Of a stretch of DNA of 64,000 nucleotides, positions 43,706 through 53,483 are shown piece by piece (the first letter of the stretch is position 1; every line of letters starts with the position of its first letter). A program made the translations under genes and the position numbers. This DNA comes from Teratosphaeria epicoccoides. Its lineage: Eukaryota; Ascomycota; Dothideomycetes; Mycosphaerellales; Teratosphaeriaceae. The stretch spans positions 43,510 to 107,509 of the forward strand of contig JADDMT010000099.1 in assembly GCA_021401465.1 (NCBI GenBank), given 5' to 3'. The notes under the pieces were generated by a model. The model was not told the DNA's origin. It did no database searches and was given only the letters and a program-made list of their open reading frames with translations.

Positions 43706-45097
43706 ATGCCTCCTCCCACCGATTCGCCCATCTCAGCACCCAAGCGGAAGGCCGACTCACACCGGAATGGCGACGCCCACAATGCGAAACGACTCAAACC
43801 CTCCCCCTCCTCCGATTCCTCCGATTCCTCCGCCTCCTCCTCCTCCTCCTCGCCTCGAGCCGACCATGACACCTCCGCCGTCTCCAAACACACGACCGCC
43901 GCCTCCACAACCACCTCCGCCGCCCCCGACATCACCCACAGACCCGCCGTCCCCTTCCCCGAGAAACCCGCCGTCATCGAAGAGCGCAACGGCGACATCT
44001 CCTTTCAAGTCGTCAACAACGACAACAAACCCCGCTCCATGATCATCCTCACCGGCCTCAAGTGCATCTTCCAGAAGCAACTCCCCAAGATGCCCAAAGA
44101 CTACATCGCCCGCCTCGTCTACGACCGCACCCACCTCAGCATCGCCATCGTCAAGCGCCCGCCCCCCGCCTCCGACGCCGAATCCGCCTGCATGCCCGGC
44201 GAGGTCGTCGGCGGCATCACCTACCGCCCCTTCAAGGGCCGCCACTTCGCCGAGATCGTCTTTTGCGCCATCAGCTCCGACCAGCAGGTCAAAGGCTACG
44301 GCGCCCACCTCATGTCCCACCTCAAAGACTACGTCAAGGCCACCTCCGACGTCATGCACTTCCTCACCTACGCCGACAACTACGCCATCGGCTACTTCAA
44401 AAAGCAAGGCTTCACCAAGGACATCACCCTCGACAAGCCCAAGTGGATGGGCTACATCAAAGACTACGAAGGCGGCACCATCATGCAGTGCTCCATGCTG
44501 CCCAAGATCCGCTACCTCGAGTCCGGCCGCCTGCTCCTCAAACAGAAAGCCGCCGTCCACGCCAACATTCGCGCCGTCTCCAAATCCTACCGCGTCCACC
44601 CGCCCCCCGCCGCCTGGTCCCACCTCCCCCCCGGCGCACCCCTCCCTAACGTCGACCCCCTCACCCTCGCCCCCATCAAAGAGACCGGCTGGTCCCCCGA
44701 CATGGACGCCCTCGCCCGCCAACCCCGCCGAAACCCCGCCCACTCCCTCCTCCTCCAACTACTCTCCGCTCTCCAGACCTCCTCCTCCGCCTGGCCCTTC
44801 CTGCAACCCGTCAACGGCGACGAGGTCCACGACTACTACGACGTCATCGCCGAGCCCATGGATCTGAGCACCATGGAGACCAAACTCGACCAAGATCAGT
44901 ACGAGAGCGTCGACGACTTTGTCCGCGACGTCTTGCTTCTGGTGCGCAATTGCAAGCGTTACAACGCCGAGAACACCCCCTACGCCAAGGCCGCGAACAA
45001 GTTGGAGAAGGAGATGTGGCGGAAGATTCGGGAAGTGCCCGAGTGGAGTTATTTGGAGGCCGACGCATTTGAGAGTACCGCGCGGGTCGACGTGTAA
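43706..45097 (+). CDS. GCN5: histone acetyltransferase Gcn5
   Basis: Single exon, 463 residues. I choose the ATG at 43706 (MPPPTDSPISAPKRK); the open frame continues upstream through the repeat tract but that part is not protein-like. Residues 1-90 are Ser-rich and disordered. The GNAT acetyltransferase domain spans about 95-255, with catalytic Glu in FAEIVFCAISSDQQ, acetyl-CoA loop VKGYGAHLMSHLKDY and YFKKQGFTKDI. The bromodomain is at about 345-455 (HDYYDVIAEPMDLSTMETKL, VRNCKRYNAENTPYAKAAN). Gcn5 is the catalytic subunit of SAGA and ADA, acetylating H3 lysines at promoters. The length agrees with other fungal Gcn5 proteins. Confidence 0.96.
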   Translation: MPPPTDSPISAPKRKADSHRNGDAHNAKRLKPSPSSDSSDSSASSSSSSPRADHDTSAVSKHTTAASTTTSAAPDITHRPAVPFPEKPAVIEERNGDISFQVVNNDNKPRSMIILTGLKCIFQKQLPKMPKDYIARLVYDRTHLSIAIVKRPPPASDAESACMPGEVVGGITYRPFKGRHFAEIVFCAISSDQQVKGYGAHLMSHLKDYVKATSDVMHFLTYADNYAIGYFKKQGFTKDITLDKPKWMGYIKDYEGGTIMQCSMLPKIRYLESGRLLLKQKAAVHANIRAVSKSYRVHPPPAAWSHLPPGAPLPNVDPLTLAPIKETGWSPDMDALARQPRRNPAHSLLLQLLSALQTSSSAWPFLQPVNGDEVHDYYDVIAEPMDLSTMETKLDQDQYESVDDFVRDVLLLVRNCKRYNAENTPYAKAANKLEKEMWRKIREVPEWSYLEADAFESTARVDV

Positions 45098-45179
45098 ATT
45101 TCTTCTGACGGTCGGTGCGATGAGGGTATGATTGAGGATGAAGAAACAGTACAAACAGGACAGGACAAAATCCTCCCTT

Positions 45180-48100
45180 TTAACCCCGCCCATGCCGTCG
45201 CCTCGCCCGATCCGAGGGCTTGGCATTCCATTCCGCCTCGCTGTAATACGTCCCATCCGGCTTTTGGAACCTCGTGTGGCCTGGTGGCGGACCTGGTGGC
45301 GGCGCGGCTCCATCCTCCTCTCCCTCTTCCCCTTCCTCTTCAGCAGAAGAAGAAGAAAAAGAAACAAGAGGCACCAAAGCTCCTCCCCCGTCCCCATCTC
45401 CCGCCTCCGCACCTCCACTCTCAACAACATCCGAGCCCAAACCCTCCCTCTCCCCTCCACCCCGCCGCTCGCGGCCCACGAGCTCCTCCTCCTCCTCCTC
45501 CTCCTCCTCGTCATCGCCCCTCACCTGCGCTTGTCTGCCTCTGCCTCGTTTCCGCTGCGGTTGCCGCCGCCGCGGCGACCTCTGCGCTCCTTCACCAGTC
45601 TGCGAAACCGGGCGACGAGGCTGTCCAGGGACCTCGCCCGACTGGCTGGAATCCGCATTCCCGCCGTCCTCTCGCTCTGCCTCCTCGCGGCTTCGCTTGC
45701 GACGTCGGCGAGGTGCAGCCGCGCCGGGCTCTGCAGTGGTCGCGGTGCCAGCGGTGGGTTCCACTCCCCCCCCGTGGTCGACCCTCGTCTTGGAGCCGGC
45801 GGTAGGTCTCACTTCCACCCCGCACCGGGGACTCGGACCGCGCGACGAATCGCCGTCATCACCACTATCGTCCTCGCCGCCACTGCCGCTCGTCGCGCTT
45901 GGGTGCGCCGAGCCCGGCGATATTCCGCCCCGGCGAGGAGTCTGTCCGGCAGCTCGAGCGCGGTCCTCACTGCCGCCTCGCCGCCGCAAGACCGATGAGT
46001 CTTCGCTCTCCGCCACGGACGACTCGTCTGTTCGCAGCTCCTCGTATCCCGGTCCCGGCTCGAAGTCCGCCCCGGCTTCGCCCCCAGGCGGATCGGAGTC
46101 GACTGCAACCACCTCGCCAGGAGGTTTGGGGAGACGGTCGAATTCCGCCGGCAGCCCCTGGAAGCCCGCCGCCGCGTCTTGGAGCGGCGACCATAGCGCG
46201 AAGTTCTCGCGCTGGGCGCTGAGGCGCGGGTCGTAGAACGCTGCATCGGCTGGCCACGCGTCGCGGACATGGTGCTGCTGGTTCTCCTGGATCTGCTGCA
46301 TGAGGTCCGCCCACGACGGGCGGATCCTGGGCTCGTACCGCGTGCAGTTCTGCACCAAGTCCACGAGCGCGGCGCTGTACTGCCTTGAAGCGCCGGGCGA
46401 GACCTCCGTGCACTCGTTGTCCGGGATCTCGCCTGCCGCGTCTTCGCTCTCCCAGGGGTACTGGTCGTTCTCGAACCGCGATTCCATCAGAGACCAGGCC
46501 AAGTGCCCCACACCGAACACGTCGCTCTTGCTCGACGGGAGGCCTACCCACTGGTGTCCTGCGCACTGCTCGGGAGCTTTGCATCCTGTCATGAATGTCA
46601 GCGCTCATGGACTCAGTCAGGGGTCCTCAAGACAAGGAAGGAACCGTACCTCGTGTCCCGACAGTGCTCCACCAGTTGGCGTCGCCCGTGGCCGTCCGCC
46701 AGTCGTTGCGCGCAATCATTGTAGCTAACGACCAGTCACCCACCTGTCAAGCCGGTTTGTGAGCTTCTGTTGCATCCCCCCATCGTAAACCAAGCCGGTC
46801 TCTCACCTTGGGTGCAGGCCAGCCTCTGTATCGATCTGGAAGAGGCGGGCCAAGGAATATGTTTGGCGTCTTGATATCCCGATGGATGATGTAGTCCCAC
46901 GGCTGACCCCAGGGTGGACGATCGAGAGAGCCGCTGATGGGGTCATCTTCCAGCCTGCCCCTCTCACAGAGAATCATTACACGGACAATGGTCTCGAGGA
47001 CATGCCTGTTCAAAAAGATCAGCAACGACCGATTGAGCTGTCAAAGGGAGTAGCGCATCCTGGTGCAGTCGTGTTGAGCCGTGACATACCAGATGAAGGC
47101 TTCTGGAATCCAGTCTCGTTGCTCCCTTCGTGCATTCGAAGTTCCGTCCTCGATGAGATTGCCCAAGTCACCGAAGGGGCAGTATTCCTTCCCGACACAT
47201 TGTCAGTAGCCTCGTAGCCACCAAAGGACAAAAACGGACAGACCTGATACAGCCTCAGATGTCGCTTTGCATGGTTGATCCTCCAGTTTCTCAGTCTGAC
47301 CATTCCTTCGCTGCCACACTTGTCTTGCAAACGGTAGTTTGCCAAGACTTCAACAGCTGCCGGGCGATATAATGGTCAGCTGCTGCATGCACTCCCCTCT
47401 ATTTCGACGCGGACGGACGACCATCAACATACGTATGCTTTGCTTGAAGTATTTCGTTTTGCACCTCTTCACGTCAGGCCACCAATACTCGCCTGATGTC
47501 CACGGGGCCGCATTCTTCGTGTTGACATTTTTGACAACCAGACGCTACGCAGGCGGTCAGGACCTGTTCACCTGTGCGCGTCGTGAGAATGACAAAGACT
47601 TACATCGGCAATGCAGCCATGTACATCTTGCTTCACCCACAGGTGTACTGCGACCGATTGCCCACCGGAACCTATGTTCCAATGGCCGATCCACGCAGTC
47701 CCCAGAGACACCTCGTCACGCTTCGCGCGGAACTCCGAGATCTTTTTCACCGCAGCTTCGAGTTCGCCGATCTCTTGAGCCACTTCTTCGACCAGACTGA
47801 TCTGCCCTGGAACTCCGTGGTAATCTCGTGACCAACGTCGAAGAAGTCGAGAACTGCGCTCTGTGGCTTCCTCGCTGCCACTGCTTTCGACCATCTCGAG
47901 CATGTGGTCGACACAGTTAACGAACGCCACGACCATCGGCAGCCATTCACGGCGCGACCTCAATTGCTCCTGTAAGGTAGCAAGACCGTCGCCATCGAAA
48001 TCTTCAAAATGCTCTTTGATTTCATCCATCGTCTGGACGTGGTCTTCTTGCTCGTGGAATTGCTTCAGAGCGACCTCATAATCCTGGACCACTGGCGCGA

Positions 48101-48251
48101 TGTTTCTCCGAAAGTCGTCGTTGAGACTATCCCACAGCTCTTCTAGCTCTTCCCGCCGGCTGGATGGAGGGAATTGCCGCTGGCCGTCAGGCAGATTCAT
48201 TTCCCACTCGATCCATACCTCTCGCGGCCCAGCCACGCTTGCTTGTGCCAT
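45180..48251 (-). CDS. divergent protein kinase C, DWS in place of DFG
   Basis: Seven exons: 47604-48251, 47433-47544, 47244-47356, 47090-47187, 46807-47005, 46650-46743 and 45180-46585; introns of 56-84 bases, all in phase; 889 residues. The N-terminal helical domain (1-185) opens REVWIEWEMNL, like kinase B. The nucleotide loop is GSGGQSVAVHLWVK and the Lys strand RLVVKNVN (K221). MVRLRNWRINHAKRHLRLYQ leads to the hinge EYCPFGDLGNL. The catalytic loop IIHRDIKTPNIFLG is canonical (D367, N372). The metal-binding motif reads VGDWSLATMI: Asp is kept but Phe-Gly becomes Trp-Ser. CKAPEQ and KSDVFGVGHLAWSLM follow. The tail of about 330 residues is rich in Ser, Glu, Arg and Pro, with a polyglutamate run, and ends RARRRHGRG. 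The DFG change leaves activity uncertain. Confidence 0.83.
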
Positions 48252-48337
48252 GTCGTCCGGACGGGAACGAATGTCGCTGATTTGCCGAGGACGAGGTTGA
48301 CCTGGTTGCGCGCAGTGAGATTAGCTAGATTTGCACA

Positions 48338-49900
48338 TCACCTGGCACGACGAACAGAGTATGTCTGAATATTGGCTGCTCTGGTCGATCTTTGTTCTTG
48401 GACTGGAGTGACTGTCAAGGAAGGCGTCGAACAATGGACAAGATCACCATACTGTTCCGCATGCGGCTGGTGTCGCTTTGTTCGTTGGATATGATGCCAT
48501 GCTGTTGGTCCCATGCCGCTTTCAGCATCTCGACAAGCACTGTCCGCTTTGCCGACTGTGTTGGCTCCTGGCCCGGTGTTTATTCTCACCTGACCATCGC
48601 CCGCAGGTCTGCATGGTCCCTGATCATTATCGCTGTCGGTATCGCTGTCGGTATCCTTGTCGGTATCAGCAGCGTCCATTGCTGTTTCCAGGATCACCCC
48701 GACGAACTTTCTCGTTGCGTTCTTGTTCAGAGTACTCATCATCTCCAACCGGGATCCGATCTGTCTCAGCCGCCTCCCTCGCCTCCTGCTCGGCCTTCTC
48801 CCGTGCTATTCGTGCTAGGTTCCTCCGTCTCAGCATCGTCAACAGCAGGTACTCCAATATCAGCAAGGGACCTTTGCACTTCGGCCCTTTGTGGTCTCTT
48901 GCCAGCTCTAGCACCGCCCTCGTCACTACTCTTGTCACCATATTCGTGACTAGTCTCTCGGGTACTTTCCTCACTACTCTCCTCACTACTCTCCTCACTA
49001 CTCTCCTCACTACTCTCATCATCAAATTTTGTTTCCGCCTTACCTTCAAGTTCGCTGGAGGCCACGGCATTCCAACCGTGCCAATGAGCCGCTTTACTTG
49101 CTCTGCAAGCTGATCGTGAAGCCGAGCCCACAGCCTGTACCCTTCATACCGGGGTGACGATGCATCTTTGGAGCGCAGATCGCACTTATGCGAGTCACGA
49201 AGATAATTGTTCCCAGGGCGCCTGACGCATTCCGTAGCTTGCGAACAAGTCGGTCAGTTGAAGAAGCCGTAACGCATACACCATTTGACCAAGCGCATGA
49301 GATTCTGTCTATAAACGTTAGAATTGATGAGGTGGGCGGAGAATTCGGGTTCATGATGCCCTCTGCAGGTCTTTGGATCTCGGTACGCCCTGAGAGAATC
49401 AAATTCAAGATACTCGTCCCCCTTTTAAAGTTCCATGAGAGACTAGATCAGAAGACCGAGGCGTTGGGGATGTCAGTAGGAGGATTGGCGGCAAGCTTGG
49501 ACGCTCTGAAACCTTTACTCAGAGTTAGTACTTGTCAATACTAGCAGAGAAGAGGCTCTTGAAGGCGGCAGCCCATGAGATAATCTCCTGGGCGATTATT
49601 ATCGGGCTTCATACACACTAACAAACACCAATCGCCCAGCTGCGAGAGTCAGTTTCAGTATGAGTTGTCACTTGCACTGGCTTCCGCTGATAATCATCTG
49701 TGCCTTAGCAACCGGCAGGCCCCTGTGACGGTCTTTTGGTAGTATGCCTAGGAGCACGTTCGTCATCTTATAGTTTTCATGAACAACCTTGTCCCAGGGC
49801 TGCTATTCCTGGTCCAAAAAGCCACTAATTGGACTTTGATCGAAGAGTCCATGCTGGCACAGAGTGGACTTGGGCTATGGTCTCGAAGACATGCCGACTC
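48338..49900 (-). pseudogene. divergent protein kinase D, decayed relic
   Basis: Pieces of a fourth copy can be read across frames, most similar to kinase C. Near 49890 RHVFETIAQVH parallels kinase C HVLETIVRVM. A TAG at 49825-49827 and a frame change follow. QPWDKVVHENYKMTNVLLG (near 49760-49800) aligns with kinase C QPWDYIIHRDIKTPN; HRD is now HEN. RHRGLPVAK follows, then LGDWCLL (near 49622-49640) at the DFG position. The C-lobe piece NLMRLVKWCMRYGFFN is cut by TGA 49254-49256 exactly where the conserved Arg of RPxW belongs; then SQATECVRRP and YEGYRLWARLHDQL. The tail is acidic with SSEE repeats (48950-49030) and TDSD repeats (48630-48670). It lies directly upstream of kinase C on the same strand. 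Confidence 0.75.
48970..49018. repeat. 12-base tandem repeat (CTCACTACTCTC)
   Basis: Four nearly perfect copies. On the minus strand they encode repeated Glu-Glu-Ser-Ser in the tail of relic kinase D. A related 12-base motif (CGCTGTCGGTAT) repeats near 48632-48668. Confidence 0.85.
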
Positions 49901-50127
49901 GAGAGTGGGGAGTCAGCCTTGAGTGCTTACGTCAAACAAGACTTTGGTAGTCGCAAAGCTGCCGAGAAGGATGTGCATAGGCAGGGTTCCGTGGTTGAAA
50001 AGAGCGCTCGATGAAGACTCGTTTCGCTCATGTGCAAAGACATCCAGCCCGGCGACAACGCTTGATGCTTGCACTGCATAGCAGAGGGATGAGGATCATG
50101 GACGATCGCAGTGGCTTTCAGTAACGA

Positions 50128-50560
50128 TTAGTCTTCGGCGAGAGCGACCAAATCGGTCAGCAGCGCCAGCACTTTCCACGTGATACCGCCCATAGGCCCC
50201 GTTCCAAACACGTCCTCCGTCCCCGGTCCCCACTCACGCATATCCACATCAACTCGGATGTACGTGCACTTGTTCCCGAGTTTCGCAAACCGCACCTACG
50301 CATCATCGGAACGCTGGACCTTCCACACCCTGCCGCCGCCACGGGGGAACTCCATACCCCTCAGATAATTGCGACAGCTGATTGCGAAGGCCTGAAGGCT
50401 GGCACCCAGACTCCCCTTTGGACTAGAACGACCGGGAGGATACAGATGAGAAAAACTCAACGGCATGTGCGTTTGAGTGTCGCTGGAATGAGAACTCGTA
50501 GATTCTGGTCCTGAGTGCGACAGGTAGCTTGAGGAGTGGTGAGTAGTGTGTATCAGCCCT
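50128..50560 (-). pseudogene. 2EXR/F-box-like relic
   Basis: The minus strand carries SPLLKLPVALRTRIYEFSFQ near 50545-50490, the opening signature of the 2EXR family. The match changes frame near 50440. It then reads SLGASLQAFAISCRNYLRG and GGGRVWKVQRSDDA, hits an in-frame TAG at 50296-50298, and continues VRFAKLGNKCTYIRVDVDM and GGITWKVLALLTDLVAL to a TAA at 50128. One shift and one stop indicate a pseudogene. The upstream start is unclear; the frame is open to 50788. Confidence 0.62.
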
Positions 50561-51430
50561 CGCGTGCGCTACGGTGCTGCCCGATGCTTCAGAAGATTCT
50601 GTTAATGCTTGTGCGGCGTGCGCAATCCTCCAAGGAGTCGATGGCAAGCCATAGCGAGCACCAGTAGTGCACTGCACATGTAGGCTGGGGAATGCTCTTG
50701 CAGCGCGCAATCGTCCTGTCTTCTCAAGAGCACTGCATCGCTTGAGTAGGGTTGCGGCATCGCGGAGTCTTGAAGAATGCCAGGACAAGACTTATAGCCC
50801 ATGGAAACTTAGTACGCTGTCCGTGGAGGTTGCGATAAGTTCCCCGTCCGCCAGCAGATGCGAAGCCGTGAAGTCGATGGATGTGGGATAGAACCAATCC
50901 GATCCAGTAGATTAATGAATCTAGTGGTACGGACTGGTTGAGTCCAGTCACATCCCGCCTCGACTTGCTACCCTACACCCGCGCCCCCTAAGCGGAAAGA
51001 AGTGATCACCTTGAAACACAGCAAGCAGCCAGCAATCGGGACTCGCCGTTTCTGGTGAAATACTTCGTTGTCCGACAAACTCGTCCAAGCGGCGCTTTGA
51101 GTCTGTCCGGTACCCGCTTCGCAAAGAACGTGAGACACTGTTATACTGACCGCTAAGGCGGACTCCGCCCTTGCGAGAGTCCGAGAATAGTGACACCAGT
51201 GTGCTTTCGGACCCACGCAAGCCGTGCAATCTCCGTCGTTTGAGCTGGAACCCGGAGAGATCGTCTCCGCCTTGACGTCCACGTCGTAGCGGTTCCGTCC
51301 GCAACAGGAGGAATAGCGCGAGAAGAGACGAGAGGCGGAAGACGGATAACCCGTCCAGCTGAGCTTACTTCGCTCCGTTTGATACTCTACAATCAAATTC
51401 CATCCATTCGTCCATCGTCGACCCCCCCAA
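50561..51430. other. intergenic
   Basis: The left part may belong to the N-terminal exon of the 2EXR relic. Otherwise no supported gene. Confidence 0.35.
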
Positions 51431-53029
51431 TCACCTCCTCTCTCCCCTCCTCCCCTTCACAAACCCTACCAAATTCTCAATAACCCCCTCAAACGCCTCC
51501 TTCTCCCTAATCACCTCATCCTTCCTTTTCACCCAGTACTCCAAAACTCTACTCGCCTCCGCTCTCAAGCCCTCCAACCTCCCCACATGGGCCCTCAACT
51601 CCTCATCCTCCATGCCCATCAACGCCTCCACCGTAGTCCTACAAACCATCCCCACAGCATTGAGATCAAAATCCGGCGGCAGCTCCTCCCCCTTTCGCGC
51701 CCGTTTCGCAAACGGACGTTTCGGGGCGCCGGATTTGGAGTCGAGAGACGTGGTGCTGGCGTTACCATTGCTGGTGTCTTTGAGGCGGCCGAGGGTGGTG
51801 GAGGGCCGAGGGGATGAGGGCAGATTGATGTTGGGGAGGACGAGGCGTTTTTGTTTGCTTGGGGGAAGGATTTCGTCGAGGTCGACGGGGACGCCAAGGC
51901 TGACGAGGAAGAGGCGCCGGATGCGGCTGCGGGTCCAGTTGGGTGGTTGCATGGGGGGTGGGGAGACGAGTTGTTGCCAGAGAGATAATGAGCGGTCGGA
52001 GAGGAAGGGCGAGGTTTTGGAGGGGTCGATGGGCGGGAGGGCTGAGAGGGGTGGGAGAGGCGAGGCGTCTGGGAAGATGGAGGCAATGTAGGGTGCAATG
52101 GCTTCGAAAGTTTGCGAGGGGGAGAGGTTGGAAAAATTCAGGGGTGGCTAGGCAAAAGTCAGTTATCGAGCAGGAGCTGGTGGATGATGATGGTGCTACT
52201 TACCAGCCCATCCAGCACATCTGGTAACGGCGCTGGGCGTATCTGTGACTGTGGCTGTTCGGCCACGGGTGTCGCGTCGCCTGCCTCATCAAAGTCTCCA
52301 AAATCATCGTCCTCGCCACCCCCTTCGTTGAACTCGTCAAAATCGTCGCCAAAATCATCATCGCCGTCCTCGGCATCAGCATCAGCATCAGCATCAGCCG
52401 ATTGCTCCTTGCCACCCTCCCACATCGACCTAAACCAAGCTTGCCGCGTATCGATATCATCTACCGTTGGAAGGTCTTCTCTAAAATATCAGCGTTAGTC
52501 TCCCGCGTACACCCAACTCTACCCTCCACTCACCCTCATGAACCTTCCCACTCCTCGCCTCGATCGGCGCCCTCCTCACCTCATCCGGCGCCGCATCCGC
52601 CCTCCTCAACTCCGCGGCGAATGTCCCTGCCACCTCCCCATGGGCCGGCTTATCATCCACCCTCTCCACCACGGTCCGCGGCACCGGCGTCCCACCCGGA
52701 CTCCTCGGCGTCTCGGGCCGACTCTGCGCGCTCAAAGTACTCGCGGCGCGACTGCGGCTCTGCGTCCCGCTCCGCGATCTCTGGCCCTCGGGCACGATCT
52801 CGATTTCGTCAGGCACAGCGTCTTGGGTTCGGAGGTTGTAGGCGTGGGTGCCGGGGACTTCGCCGTGGGCGGGGCGGTCGTCGACGCGTTCCACGCGAGT
52901 GATGGGGGTGGGGGGTGCTTCGCCTTCGGAGGCGGAGGAGAAGTGGTCGTCGCTCTCGGAGAGGTCTTGCGTGCCGGCTACGTCCTGGGTGTTGATGTTG
53001 ATGCGAGGAGGGGGTTGGAGGCCGGACAT
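51431..53029 (-). CDS. DUF5102/LAA2-like AP-1 accessory protein
   Basis: Three exons: 52534-53029, 52204-52478 and 51431-52147; introns of 55 and 56 bases; 495 residues. The N-terminus (MSGLQPPPRININTQD, SESDDHFSSASEGE) is acidic. Two copies of a similar motif follow: VERVDDRPAHGEVPGT and VERVDDKPAHGEVAGT. An acidic stretch at about 200-240 contains DDDFGDFDEAG, which resembles the gamma-ear binding motifs of aftiphilin-type clathrin accessory proteins. The C-terminal region has TRSRIRRLFLVSLGVPVDLD and EILPPSKQKRLVLPNI, then a helical end. This layout fits the fungal family that includes yeast Laa2, which binds AP-1 with Laa1 for trans-Golgi/endosome traffic. The assignment rests on motif memory and needs a profile search. 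Confidence 0.65.
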
Positions 53030-53483
53030 GGTGATGGTATGCGATAGAGAAGGTGTTGAGGGAGGCGTCGGCGAGACTACGACAGCATAGAGGTGGTGGC
53101 GGGGAAAGATGGTTGAATTTCCGATTGAGGCAGTGCAAGGTGTACCACGGTTCCACAGTCATTGTCGGCACAATGTTTCTCCACGCCGGCTCTTCCTATC
53201 CGGTCATGTTTACATGTATGTCCGCGTTTGATGGAGATTCTGGCTGTTGTCCATCAAAACACCATCAATTTTCGACGGAGCAGCAACAAAGAGCCCAACC
53301 TCCGCCAGACACATACCAGAAAGCGCTGTGCTTCCCATTCAGGAAGGAGCGCAAGCATTGGCGCAGATCCAGAGCACGACCGGCAGCAAATGAACATTGA
53401 GAGCAGCTTCTAGAGCACCCAGCTTCAGGCAGCTGAAGGCGACGTGATCACATCTTTCTCGAGACGAAAGGCACGCCACCGAG
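53030..53483. promoter_or_regulatory. divergent intergenic region LAA2-like / NSP1
   Basis: Both flanking genes start here and run outward; promoters of both are expected. No ORF supported. Confidence 0.4.

Noticed and set aside
43757..44758. Minus-strand ORF of 333 codons opposite GCN5
   Set aside because: Gly/Val/Asp-rich antisense shadow; the plus strand encodes complete acetyltransferase and bromodomain.
45132..46236. Long plus-strand ORFs opposite the kinase C tail
   Set aside because: They are Ser/Pro/Arg-rich mirror frames of the minus-strand low-complexity tail; no family feature.
48970..49018. Tandem repeat as a CRISPR-like array
   Set aside because: Units are 12 bases, contiguous, without spacers, and lie in a eukaryotic coding relic.
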